Shown one piece after another: positions 20,770-30,825 of a stretch of 64,000 nt of DNA. The stretch is from Rhynchopus sp. YZ270_cl-10. Its lineage: Eukaryota > Euglenozoa > Diplonemea > Diplonemida > Diplonemidae. Made by a program: the position numbers and the translations under genes. Location of the stretch: the NCBI GenBank assembly GCA_964035575.1, contig OZ037882.1, positions 1,178,001 to 1,242,000 on the forward strand. Direction: 5' to 3'. The stretch's first letter is position 1, and every line of letters starts with the position of its first letter. Below the pieces are notes generated by a model. That model did not search any database. It was not told the DNA's origin and saw only the letters and a program-made list of their open reading frames with translations.

Positions 20770-22917
20770 ATGGGGATGCAGTGTCTCAATGGCGTGCTCT
20801 CCTTGGACGGGACACTGAGCACCAAACAGAAGGAGCTGCGCACACAGTTCTTCATCTTTGCCTGTGTGGGTTGTGGTGCCGTTCTGTTCAATCTGCTACT
20901 CAATTTAGAATCGCAGCTAAGAAATCCCATCGCCTTCGTGGGATCACTGGTGGCACTGCTTGGGTCCATCATTGCGCTGTGTGCAGTGCTGTGCAGGGTT
21001 CCGTTGACAACAAGGGTGGTGGTGGGCCCGCTGTACGTGATGACATGTGGGGTGCTGATGTGGGATTTGAATGCACGAGCTCTCTCTTCGGAGCAATGGC
21101 CTCTGCTCGTACTCGGCATCGACATGCTGCTTGTGATGCAGGTGCCTACACAGTACAGTCTGGGTTTTGTGTGTTTTGTGCTCACATGGTTGTTGCTGCT
21201 TAGTGTTGAGGAGAGCTTCAGGTTTGGTCTGTTTGACATTCCCGGTTTCCCTGAACTGGAGGGCAAGTACGGACGGCAGTATTACTTAGAGGAGAAGTTT
21301 GCCTGTGAGACCCCACCCTGTCCAGTGGCGTTCCCTGCACCTCAGCTGTCAAGTTCAGTCGCTGTCTTTACCATTGACTTCATCGTGACGCGTGGCTTTG
21401 CACGTGAGGTGCTGAAGGAGCAGACCTCAATGGAGCGGACGATCAACGCTGTGCAGGAGATCGCCTCACTCCTGGCAAGGTACGACGTGGAGAAGGTGGC
21501 TGAGCTGCTGAAGGCGCATGAGGGTGACCTGCCTGAGGGGATGACAGATGCATTGAGGGGATTGGAGGAGAACCTGCGGAAGTACCGTCCCTACCTCCCT
21601 GCTGCGCTGTTTGAGGCTGAGGTGGATGAGGACGGTGTGCAGCAGTCGGCAGTGGCACCGCCTGGGCTTGACAGCGAAACAGCAACGATTGTGTTCACAG
21701 ACATCCGTGCGTCGACGTCGATCTGGGAGAACGCACCTGAGGGGATGCGTGCTGGACTGCAGATCCACAATGCTGTGATGCGTGATGTGATGCGGATGTG
21801 TGGTGGGTACGAGGTGAAGACCATCGGCGACGCATTCATGATTGCCTTTGCATCCACTTGCGACGGTGTGGCGTTTGGGTTGCGTGTGCAGGAGCGTCTG
21901 TTTGAAGCAGACTGGCCTGCGTCTCTGCTTGAGGATGCACCAATCTGCTGTCGGCAGGGGTCGCTGTGGGGTGGTCTGACTGTGCGCATTGGTGTGAACA
22001 CTGGCCCTGTGACTGTGGAGCAGAACACACTGACGGGACGGACAGACTACTTCGGACACACAGTGAACGTTGCGTCGCGCCTTGAGAGCACATGCACACC
22101 TGGTGCTGTGGCTTTGCCGTCTGACCTGTGGACGTCTGTGTCTGGGTCGTGCAGTGCTGTTGCTGGTGTGCCTGAGGCAGTTCACTTGAAGGGTGTGTCT
22201 GGGAGCACGTTGGTGTGTTGTGTGTGGCCTGTGTCACTTGGGGGACGAAGGCAGACACCACTTTGCGAGTCTTTTCGTGTGGACTCCCAATCCACGACGC
22301 AGCTGGACAAGAGTCAAACTTCTCAAACGTTGTCAACGTCGACTGGTATGCGTTCGCTAGCTTCAACCACGCACGGGTTCCATCCGTTGCTGTTCGCACA
22401 CTCGACCCCCCAAGTCTCTGGCACTGTGGGAGTTGCACAGCTTGCAGTGGGTGACGTGGGACACAACACAGCTTTCGCACAAATGAGCTTCAAACTCACG
22501 ACACTGACGATCTCACTGGAGCAGAGTGGAGGGAGTCTGGTGACGCTGCTTGGGAACTGTGTGTGTGTTGGGTGGAACGTGTCGCGTTCTGCACCTGCAC
22601 ACATGGAGAACGCGATACGGTTTGTGCAGCGCATGTCTGTGAAGTCAGCACTTCACGGGGCTGGTCTTGCAAGCGGTCCTGTGCAGCACGGGGATGTTGG
22701 TGCACGGAGCCAGCGCTTTGTGACTGTGATGGGGGATGTGGTGCGTCGGAGTTGGGCGCTGTGCGAGGAGGCTGTGCGTGACGGGGTTGTGTGTCTGTAC
22801 GAGCCTCCTGAAGGGACAACACTGCCGTCTGCAGTTGAAGACGTTCTTGTCCAGCACAAGGGGTCTGGCTACAGAGTCGTTGCGTCAGACAACAAGGAAC
22901 GGGACAACGTGCCTTGA
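20770..22917 (+). CDS. Membrane adenylate cyclase, copy 5 (intact)
   Basis: 715 residues, same architecture and the same catalytic residues as copy 4. The membrane/loop portion is among the more diverged of the family (for example FNLLLNLESQLRNPIAFVG and VAFPAPQLSSSVAVFTIDF), while the catalytic domain is virtually unchanged. The linker between the two cyclase-like domains (RVDSQSTTQLDKSQTSQTL) is also distinct. It ends ...VVASDNKERDNVP. Confidence 0.9.
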   Translation: MGMQCLNGVLSLDGTLSTKQKELRTQFFIFACVGCGAVLFNLLLNLESQLRNPIAFVGSLVALLGSIIALCAVLCRVPLTTRVVVGPLYVMTCGVLMWDLNARALSSEQWPLLVLGIDMLLVMQVPTQYSLGFVCFVLTWLLLLSVEESFRFGLFDIPGFPELEGKYGRQYYLEEKFACETPPCPVAFPAPQLSSSVAVFTIDFIVTRGFAREVLKEQTSMERTINAVQEIASLLARYDVEKVAELLKAHEGDLPEGMTDALRGLEENLRKYRPYLPAALFEAEVDEDGVQQSAVAPPGLDSETATIVFTDIRASTSIWENAPEGMRAGLQIHNAVMRDVMRMCGGYEVKTIGDAFMIAFASTCDGVAFGLRVQERLFEADWPASLLEDAPICCRQGSLWGGLTVRIGVNTGPVTVEQNTLTGRTDYFGHTVNVASRLESTCTPGAVALPSDLWTSVSGSCSAVAGVPEAVHLKGVSGSTLVCCVWPVSLGGRRQTPLCESFRVDSQSTTQLDKSQTSQTLSTSTGMRSLASTTHGFHPLLFAHSTPQVSGTVGVAQLAVGDVGHNTAFAQMSFKLTTLTISLEQSGGSLVTLLGNCVCVGWNVSRSAPAHMENAIRFVQRMSVKSALHGAGLASGPVQHGDVGARSQRFVTVMGDVVRRSWALCEEAVRDGVVCLYEPPEGTTLPSAVEDVLVQHKGSGYRVVASDNKERDNVP

Positions 22918-23309
22918 TGGAGGGAACGCCGTCTGACGAACGGTCCTCATCGCAACTTGGATCTGATGAGCAGCAAGGAGTGCGCAGTTGTCTTTTCCAA
23001 GACGTAACTCTCTCGTTGTGTTGTCTTCTCTGTTTTGTGATAGGTGGTGTGTTTCTTGTTGAGGTTCGCACAAGGACACATACTCATCATGTCACGCTAC
23101 CCCTTATTGAACAAGCTAAGCCACCCTACTTGTTCTTTATTTTTGGGGTCACAGAACGGGTTAACCGTGCCTTGACACAGTCACGAACTCGTATTTGTTT
23201 CCATTGGTAAAGGGGTGTGTACGGACTCTATGGACTGTTCAGGTGCACCTGTAGCTTGACACTGCAGTTGTCGGAGGTGACAGAGTGTCAATAAATGCCA
23301 CCTTTACAG

Positions 23310-23369
23310 GTGAGTGTCACGACACGTTGTCAGATTGCGTATTGGTAGTGTTTATTGTGAGCACCACAG
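23310..23369 (+). other. Candidate 60-bp leader intron remnant, upstream of copy 6
   Basis: TTTACAG|GTGAGT ... GCACCACAG, again exactly 60 bp. It now lies 3.2 kb from the copy 6 ATG because of insertions. Confidence 0.3.
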
Positions 23370-23714
23370 GAGGCTTTTTAAGTTTTTCTTTGCATCGGAC
23401 ACAGGGAGGTCGGGTGAGTCCCCCAAAAATTTTTTTTAGCGGTTTTCCATATATTGCTAAACGAAAGTTTTTGGCGAAGCCACGGTACGCAACATTTCAA
23501 AAAATTGTGCTTCCAATTGAACATTTTTACAGCCAAACTATGTCATGGGAAGGGTGGGTTGCAAGCTTGCGCCGCAGGCGCACGGTACGCTACTTTTCAA
23601 CTTACCTTCCTTCACCCCCCTGTAAGGGCAACCGTAGGTGAAGTAAGGTATAGTATTGAAATCGATGTGGGGGGGGAGTAAAGGGTCAATTTTACAAAAC
23701 CAGATTTTGAGGAA

Positions 23715-23862
23715 AATTTTAGCCGAAAATGGGCCCCACGTATAAGGAACCGGGCTCATATTTCTCAAAATTTAAGTGCTCAAAAAATTGTCCAATTTTC
23801 CAGATTGACCCCACCACTGCACGGGCGGAGCCCAAAAATGCAAATAAGGACCCTTTTTAATT
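23715..23862. repeat. Dispersed repeat R1 (first copy)
   Basis: GCCGAAAATGGGCCCCACGT ... ATTGACCCCACCACTGCACGG ... AAAATGCAAATAAGGACC. A close second copy lies at 61757-61890 inside the AAA-gene intron. Both precede a GTACTGT-type microsatellite, suggesting one dispersed non-coding family. Confidence 0.6.
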
Positions 23863-24057
23863 TGTTCTCTTGAAATGTGTAATTTCATGTTTTCGCGAAA
23901 AAAATAACAACTGATCCTACAAGGGTTGAAGGAAGGTGGTTGAAAACAACAATAACAACAAGGACAAGTAATTGCTAAGAAAAAAGCGGGTGTGCTGTGG
24001 AAAACTCCGCGCGATTTTCGAAACCACCGTAGCATCCTGGCGATTTGCTGGTGTGAT

Positions 24058-24437
24058 CGATGTGTTGTAGTCTGTGCATTCTGTGTTCCTTCCGCACTGC
24101 TCCAACGACGACTACAATGTGGGGAGCCTGTGGACAAAAACGAGCTGGACCACGCCGAGCCTGCCGAGCGGGCGTCCAACAAAGCTATCGAGCAGATGGT
24201 GCTGGACGAAGAGGACAGCCCCCCTTCTTGAACGTTTCAGATGCTGGAGTCCCAGTGGGTCTGGCAGTGTACGAAGAGCGTTAGCATACCTGCAGAAGAG
24301 CAGAAAGCTGGGCTTATTGTAGATTATTTCTACAGGATGGAGTTCCACATCACACCCCGTTTTTTTTCCGATAGCAATTACTTGTTTTTTCTTTCTTGTC
24401 TCTCTCGCATTGCGCTGTGCCCCGGGCCTCTGTAGGG
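24058..24437 (+). pseudogene. Unidentified gene-fragment-like stretch
   Basis: The frame ending at 24231 contains a protein-like segment (LLQRRLQCGEPVDKNELDHA, then ASNKAIEQMVLDEEDSPPS), acidic and unlike the surrounding AT-rich spacer. Another frame continues with AEEQKAGLIVDYFYRMEFH around 24290-24350. No family recognised. Possibly a decayed gene or transposon piece. Confidence 0.25.
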
Positions 24438-24605
24438 CAGAAAGCCCAAAGGCCAACAGGGTGTTCGACCTGACAGGAGGAGCTGTGCTTTAGTGTCTTT
24501 AGGAGCTGATATTTTCTGATATGAGGGGTGGGAGGGGTGACACTACCCCCCAAAAAAATTTTTCTCGAAATCCAGATTTATATGTGGTGTCCCGCGACCA
24601 GCCCA

Positions 24606-24715
24606 CAAGCGCCCCCCTAGAGCCCACCTGGGCCCACCTGTGCCCACCTGAACCCAATTTCACCCGATTTCGCCCGATTTCACCCGATTTCACCCGATTT
24701 CGCCCGGATTTCAAA
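24606..24715. repeat. Short tandem repeats CCCACCTG and CACCCGATTT
   Basis: Three CCCACCTG units, then about six 10-bp CACCCGATTT/CGCCCGATTT units. Non-coding. Confidence 0.8.
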
Positions 24716-24744
24716 AATTCCTTTTTTTGGGTTGGCGGTGGGGC

Positions 24745-24870
24745 GGGGTTTGACCAAAACCAAGAACTTGGCCATTTCGGCAAAGTGACCCCACCACAGC
24801 GCGGACGGATTCCGGAAACGCCAATCGCGGCATGTTTTGGAGCCCACTTTTTTTCAAGGAAAATATTTGC
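24745..24870. repeat. Dispersed repeat R2 (first copy)
   Basis: TTGACCAAAACCAAGAACTT ... TGACCCCACCACAGCGCGG ... ATTCCGGAAACGCCAATCGC. Further copies lie at 61457-61530 (diverged) and 61617-61730. It directly precedes the 7-bp microsatellite here, as R2 and R1 precede the 9-bp microsatellite at 61,995. Confidence 0.65.
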
Positions 24871-24985
24871 TTCCAGATGTCGGAATTTTCCGGAAAATTT
24901 CCAGAATTAGGAAACAGCCTGGAGGAGCGGGTTGAACGTTATTGGCGCGTGTACCTACAATGGTTTGTGCCAATACCCACCCAAA

Positions 24986-25505
24986 CTGTGTACTGTGTAC
25001 TGTGTACTGTGTACTGTGTACTGTGTACTGTGTACTGTGTACTGTGTACTGTGTACTGTGTACTGTGTACTGTGTACTGTGTACTGTGTACTGTGTACTG
25101 TGTACTGTGTACTGTGTACTGTGTACTGTGTACTGTGTACTGTGTACTGTGTACTGTGTACTGTGTACTGTGTACTGTGTACTGTGTACTGTGTACTGTG
25201 TACTGTGTACTGTGTACTGTGTACTGTGTACTGTGTACTGTGTACTGGGTACTGTGTACTGTGTACTGTGTACTGTGTACTGTGTACTGTGTACTGTGTA
25301 CTGTGTACTGTGTACTGTGTACTGTGTACTGTGTACTGTGTACTGTGTACTGTGTACTGTGTACTGTGTACTGTGTACTGTGTACTGTGTACTGTGTACT
25401 GTGTACTGTGTACTGTGTACTGTGTACTGTGTACTGTGTACTGTGTACTGTGTACTGTGTACTGTGTACTGTGTACTGTGTACTGTGTACTGTGTACTGT
25501 GTACT
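24986..25505. repeat. Microsatellite (CTGTGTA)n, about 74 units
   Basis: Perfect 7-bp repeat over 520 bp apart from a single T-to-G change near 25,248 (TACTGGGTAC). All six frames are open because 7 is not a multiple of 3 and no stop arises in any phase, so the long frames here are artefacts. Confidence 0.97.
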
Positions 25506-25559
25506 CCTTGTAGGGTTTTGTTGCCTTTTGGCAAATGAATTTTGCGCCCAGTGTTGTGT

Positions 25560-26228
25560 TCACTGTTCTGAAGGTGCTGGCTCTCATCTACCGATGCATG
25601 GGGTAAGTGACACAGCGTCTGACTCGCCATCTGTAATCTTCTGGTTTCAACACTGCCTTTCAGTTCTGCATGCTGCATTCGCAGCGTCCCGAGCGTCTCA
25701 CAACCTCTTATTACTCTTTGCCTGAGAAGGATGTGTTTGGACTCACTCAAACCCCGTTCATCACTCTTGTGCCAAAGAAAACATCGGACAAACAGTACAA
25801 GTTCACGGGAGCAAAGGGGTGGACCCCTCCCTCTGCGCGTATCGCACTAACGTAGCGAAGAAGATCCAGAGGTGTGCACAACGTGATGCGGTCTATTTTC
25901 CGACAAAAAAATACGAAGGATAGTGCGCCGTGACCAGTTGTTCAATGGTGCTAATTTCGTCGCAAGATTTTGCACTGGAAGTTGAAGAACACTGCAAATG
26001 GTTCAACACAGATGAGGTCCGTCTCACAGTATTGATGTGCTCCACAACGGAAAGCCCTATCAAATATGAGAAGAGTGCTGAAGGACTCTGGGGGCATGCG
26101 GATGACAAACGATCATCTGCGGGGTGGAACAGCAGCCCGAAACTTCCACAGCCCAATCCGACTTCCTCTTCCAACCCTTTGTCTTGGAGTTTGCGAAGAA
26201 GATTGCTGCCAAGAATGAAACTGATTTC
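25560..26228 (+). pseudogene. Unidentified degraded coding-like region
   Basis: Protein-like segments in different frames: EKDVFGLTQTPFITLVPKKT ending at a stop at 25855, and SPIKYEKSAEGLWGHADDKR in the frame ending at 26370. They do not form one frame and I do not recognise them. They could be remains of a gene or of a mobile element. Confidence 0.25.
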
Positions 26229-26229
26229 T

Positions 26230-26368
26230 AACGTAGCTACCCAGTACCCAGTACACAGTACACAGTACGTATGGGAAAAATACGTGGGGTTTGGCCTGTA
26301 CGGTCCTATCCGGCCATATCCGGCCCTATCCGGGCCTATCCGGACCTATCCGCGCCTATCCGCGGGGT
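26230..26368. repeat. Short repeats: CCAGTACA remnant and 9-bp CCTATCCGG array
   Basis: Position 26240-26268 has the GTACTGTGTA microsatellite core in inverted orientation. Position 26307-26366 has about six or seven degenerate CCTATCCGG units. Confidence 0.75.
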
Positions 26369-26526
26369 AAAAATCAGGTGGAGTTATCAAACAAACTAAA
26401 ATGCTTTTTTGGGGCAAAAAAGCCAAAGCAATACAGAGAGAACCAACCATTTCGCGGGGGGGTCTATTGACCACTTATTCTATTAACTCCCTCCACAGGA
26501 ACACAGGTACACTAACGGGAGGGGAG

Positions 26527-28674
26527 ATGGGGATGCAGTGTCTCAATGGCGTGCTCTCCTTGGACGGGACACTGAGCACCAAACAGAAGGAGCTGCGCAC
26601 ACAGTTCTTCATCTTTGCCTGTGTGGGTTGGGGAGCCGTTATATTCTATCTGGTACTGAGTTTAGAGTCGCAGCGAAGAAATCCCACGCTCTTCGTGGGG
26701 ACACTGTTGGCACTGCTTGGGTTCAGCATTGGAATCTGTGCAATGCTGTGCAGGGTTCCGTTGACAACAAGGGTGGTGGTGGGCACGTTGTACGTGATCG
26801 CAATTGGGGTGAGTTTGTGGGATTTGACTGGACGAACTCTCGCTGTGGAGAAATGGCCTCTCTTTGTGCTCATCATCGACGTGATGCTTGTGATGCAGGT
26901 GCCCACACAGTACAGTCTGGGTCTTGTGTGTTTTGTTATCATGTGGTTACTGCTGCTTGGTGTGGAGGAGAGCTTCAGGTTTGGTCTGTTTGACATTCCC
27001 GGATTGCCTGCACAGGAGGGCAAGTACGGACGGCAGTATTACTTGGAGGCGATGATTGCCTGTGAGACCCCACCCTGTCCAGTGGCGTTCCCATCGAACC
27101 GTCTAAGTAGTGCAGTGCCTGTCTTTGCGATTGACTTCATCGTGACACGCGGCTTTGCACGTGAGGTGCTGAAGGAGCAGACATCAATGGAGCGGACGAT
27201 CAACGCTGTGCAGGAGATCGCCTCACTCCTGGCAAGGTACGACGTGGAGAAGGTGGCTGAGCTGCTGAAGGCGCATGAGGGTGACCTGCCTGAGGGGATG
27301 ACAGATGCATTGAGGGGATTGGAGGAGAACCTGCGGAAGTACCGTCCCTACCTCCCTGCTGCGCTGTTTGAGGCTGAGCTGGATGAGGACGGTGTGCAGC
27401 AGTCGGCAGTGGCACCGCCTGGGCTTGACAGCGAGACAGCAACGATTGTGTTTACAGACATCCGTGCGTCGACGTCGATCTGGGAGAACGCACCTGAGGG
27501 GATGCGTGCTGGACTGCAGATCCACAATGCTGTGATGCGTGAGGTGATGCGGATGTGTGGTGGGTACGAGGTGAAGACCATCGGCGACGCATTCATGATT
27601 GCCTTTGCATCCACTTGCGACGGTGTGGCGTTTGGGTTGCGTGTGCAGGAGCGTCTGTTTGAAGCAGACTGGCCTGCGTCTCTGCTTGAGGATGCACCAA
27701 TCTGCTGTCGGCAGGGGTCGCTGTGGGGTGGTCTGACTGTGCGCATTGGTGTGAACACTGGCCCTGTGACTGCGGAGCAGAACACACTGACGGGACGGAC
27801 AGACTACTTCGGACACACAGTGAACGTTGCGTCACGCCTTGAGAGCACATGCACACCTGGTGCTGTGGCTGTGCCGTCTGACCTGTGGACGTCTGTGTCT
27901 GGGTCGTGCAGTGCTGTTGCTGGTGTGCCTGAGGCAGTTCACTTGAAGGGTGTGTCTGGGAGCACGTTGGTGTGCTGTGTGTGGCCTGTGTCACTTGGGG
28001 GACGAAGGCAGACACCACTTTGCGAGTCTTCTTCACCAAGGCGACGCTCCACTGCGAAGCTGGACAAGAGTCAAACTTTTCAAACGTTGTCAACGTCGAC
28101 AAGTAAGCATTCGCTAGCTTCCTCCACGCACGAGCCCTCTCCGTTGCTGTTTACACACTCGACCTCCCAGGTCTCTGGCACTGTGGGAGTTGCACAGCTT
28201 GCAGTGGGTGACGTGGGACACAACACAGCTTTCGCACAAATGAGCTTCGGACTCACGACACTGACGATCTCACTGGAGCAGAGTGGAGGGAGTCTGGTGA
28301 CGCTGCTTGGGAACTGTGTGTGTGTTGGGTGGAACGTGTCGCGTTCTGCACCTGCACACATGGAGAACGCGATACGGTTTGTGCAGCGCATGTCTGTGAA
28401 GTCAGCACTTCACGGGGCTGGTCTTGCAAGCGGTCCTGTGCAGCACGGGGATGTTGGTGCACGGAGCCAGCGCTTTGTGACTGTGATGGGGGATGTGGTG
28501 CGTCGGAGTTGGGCGCTGTGCGAGGAGGCTGTGCGTGACGGGGTTGTGTGTCTGTACGAGCCTCCTGAAGGGACAACACTGCCGTCTGCACTTGACGATG
28601 TTCTTGTCCAGCACAAGGGGTCTGGCTACAGAGTCGTTGAGTCAGACAACAAAGGACGTGATAACGTGTTTTAG
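26527..28674 (+). CDS. Membrane adenylate cyclase, copy 6 (intact)
   Basis: 715 residues from the family ATG at 26527. The frame is open 42 codons further upstream, but that part is non-coding leader in the other copies. Catalytic residues match copy 4. Replacements specific to this copy include R-E-V for R-D-V after HNAVM and A-E-Q for V-E-Q before NTLTGRTDYFG, both outside the active-site motifs. The membrane region is distinct (WDLTGRTLAVEKWPLFVLII). The tail ...VVESDNKGRDNVF matches copy 0, and the sequence after the stop (GCGAGTTTTC) also matches copy 0, so the two share a recent 3' end. Confidence 0.9.
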   Translation: MGMQCLNGVLSLDGTLSTKQKELRTQFFIFACVGWGAVIFYLVLSLESQRRNPTLFVGTLLALLGFSIGICAMLCRVPLTTRVVVGTLYVIAIGVSLWDLTGRTLAVEKWPLFVLIIDVMLVMQVPTQYSLGLVCFVIMWLLLLGVEESFRFGLFDIPGLPAQEGKYGRQYYLEAMIACETPPCPVAFPSNRLSSAVPVFAIDFIVTRGFAREVLKEQTSMERTINAVQEIASLLARYDVEKVAELLKAHEGDLPEGMTDALRGLEENLRKYRPYLPAALFEAELDEDGVQQSAVAPPGLDSETATIVFTDIRASTSIWENAPEGMRAGLQIHNAVMREVMRMCGGYEVKTIGDAFMIAFASTCDGVAFGLRVQERLFEADWPASLLEDAPICCRQGSLWGGLTVRIGVNTGPVTAEQNTLTGRTDYFGHTVNVASRLESTCTPGAVAVPSDLWTSVSGSCSAVAGVPEAVHLKGVSGSTLVCCVWPVSLGGRRQTPLCESSSPRRRSTAKLDKSQTFQTLSTSTSKHSLASSTHEPSPLLFTHSTSQVSGTVGVAQLAVGDVGHNTAFAQMSFGLTTLTISLEQSGGSLVTLLGNCVCVGWNVSRSAPAHMENAIRFVQRMSVKSALHGAGLASGPVQHGDVGARSQRFVTVMGDVVRRSWALCEEAVRDGVVCLYEPPEGTTLPSALDDVLVQHKGSGYRVVESDNKGRDNVF

Positions 28675-30401
28675 CGAGTTTTCAGTTATGTTTGTGTCTG
28701 ATATTTATTTTGTCAGTTGCAACAATGCCCATTCGGTGACATGACTCTTGTGACATATCGTAGGAATCTTTTAGTATGCGCGAAGACGATTCTTGTGCTC
28801 CTCATTCTCCCCACACTATGTCAATACAACAGGTTAGACCGTTTGGTCTGGGAGGGTTTGGGGTTTCTTCTTTCTCTCATTTTGATGAGTGGTCTTTTCC
28901 AAGCCTCCACGAACGTTGTGGTGTGTTACCCAAGACACAAGAACATGGTGAAACCCCTGCTTCGCACTTCTGTGTGCAAGGTTCACCATCGGAAGACACG
29001 AGGAATAGGTTGACCCAGTGTGAACGCTCTTGTTGTCAGAGCACCGCTTCAACTGGTGCGTGACGATATTATGAATTTATTTTTTTTTGCGATTTTTTTG
29101 CTCAAAAATTGACGATACCCTGTTTTCGGGGCAAAACTCTCTAATTTTGGGCAGTTCCGTGTGAAAATATGCAAAAATAGTCAAAAATTGGAAAATCGTC
29201 AAGGAAATCGTTAAGGAAATCCTTAAGACTTAACGTGGGGTACCAATCACAGGCAATTTTTTCATTTTTGACGTCTAGGCGCTCCTGGGCCCGAAAAATG
29301 GGTCAAAACCGACCGACAAACAGTTTTCCACACGATATGTGTCACATTTTCGGGTCATATTCACTTAGAAATGCGTTTTTATCAAAAACTGAAAAAAGTG
29401 GGTTTGTATCACCCATTTGACCCCCCCTAGGCATACTGTGCGGGCGAGTAAAAAAAACTCGCCTACTCGCCAAAAACTCGCCTAAAACTGGCATACACAA
29501 ATCTGTTTTTGTCCCCAGACTGCCCCCCTGTTTTGGATACGGAGTGCCCTTTGTTTTAAATAAGGAGAAATTTATTTTTCCTACCTATTTAAAAAAAATA
29601 TATCAGCCAAAATCTGCTTAGCCGTATATAAAGGCCTGTTTTTGGAGCCACTTTAAAGTGATAAAAAATCCGCCAAAAAAATGTTGCGACCCCGGAATTT
29701 TTTCAGATTGCTCCGGAAATGCATACAAGCGCCTTTTCGGGTGAAAATATTACACCCCCGGCCTCTCAAACGTACCAGACCGTGGACAGGTGGATTTTAT
29801 CAATTTTATGGCCCGGGCACATTCTGAAAAATAATATTCTTGGAAAGATAGGGTGCGAAAACGTTCAATTCCGGGGTCGGACGCTCAAAAATATGCATCT
29901 GGGGCCAGCGAGTGGGCGGCGGGAGAATGGGTACTATGTACTGGCTACTGTACAGTGTACTATGTACGGTGAGGAAATCTCCTCTTTGGGTCCAACACAG
30001 TGGTGTCTCTAAATTGGATTTGTTTTGTCAAAAGTTGTCGATTTTTTTTTTTCTTTGGATTTATTTTTGACAAATCTTTCAATTCCGACCATTTTTCTCA
30101 ACTGGAAACACACTCCACGGTACGCAACTTTTGGTGGAGCCAACCACTCTTTCTGCACTGAAATCCCCTGTATTACATGTACAAAGCATTGGAGCCACTT
30201 TGTTTTGACTTCTACTCCACTAAAATGGTCGATTTTTTTTCTATATTAGGACAAATACTTTGTGGTGGGAAATGATTAAAACATCTGAGACTTGTAGTTT
30301 ATTCCTTTCCCCTATTATTGTGCACTCACCTCATTTCTGTACTTCAGGCTAAGGGTTTTTTCCCCTTTTGACATCCTTTTCTGGACGTTTTGGGGGTAGA
30401 A

Positions 30402-30432
<31 letters not shown>

Positions 30433-30825
30433 GAAATGTTCGTTGTTGCGTATGACGTGGGTAGCGTACCAACTAAACAAAAGATGAAAGGGGTTTTTAT
30501 TATTTTGAAACGCGATGAGCTCGGAAATCGATACAAGCCCATTTTCGGAGTTTTTGGACAACAACTTCACACCTCAGGCGCAGAAAAGCAAAAGTGAAAA
30601 AACTGCCGACGTCATTTCGCAAAATATTTTTGTTTTATTTTTTTGAAATTGTTTTGGGATTGAAATCAGGGGATCGAAATGAGTTAAATGCGGGGTCGTA
30701 AGCTCAAAAATTTGCATCTGTGGTTTATTAAGTGAACGAAGCCCAGAAGTATACGGCTAAGCAGATTTTGGCTGATATATAAAAAACCCCCCTTAGGGCC
30801 CCCCCCCCTCAGAAAATACACTAAA
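28675..30825. other. Gene-poor spacer between the cyclase array and the AAA gene
   Basis: The usual cyclase downstream block is absent here, marking the right edge of the array. An open frame at 28717-29013 has two hydrophobic stretches but no family match and no repeat of codon bias, so I do not call it. Position 29,060-29,590 is AT-rich with a short CTCGCC repeat near 29,445-29,480. A 24-A run starts at 30,400. Position 29599-30779 is an inverted-repeat element listed separately. Confidence 0.5.
29599..30779. mobile_element. MITE-like inverted-repeat element (TATATCAG ends)
   Basis: A 30-bp perfect inverted repeat, TATATCAGCCAAAATCTGCT and on to GCCGTATA, at 29599-29628 and reversed at 30750-30779. 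Span is 1.18 kb, no coding capacity. TA at both outer ends fits a TA target site, as in Tc1/mariner-derived MITEs. The right end is 46 bp before the ATG of the AAA gene, so the element may supply its promoter or leader. A second element with ends beginning TATATCAG and similar length lies at 60069-61217. Confidence 0.6.

Larger units (their letters stand above)
22918..26526. other. Long spacer with repeats between cyclase copies 5 and 6
   Basis: Position 22951-23124 is the downstream block and 23132-23388 the upstream block of the next copy, now separated from its ATG by about 3.1 kb of inserted material. That material (about 23,400-26,450) holds dispersed repeats, a large microsatellite and gene fragments listed separately. 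No intact gene was seen. Confidence 0.55.

Noticed and set aside
24986-25505. Long Cys/Tyr/Val-repeat protein on both strands
   Set aside because: A 7-bp repeat without stops is open in every frame. No non-repeat domain is attached.
28717-29013. Small membrane protein gene
   Set aside because: Two hydrophobic stretches only, competing frames of equal quality and no family or context support.
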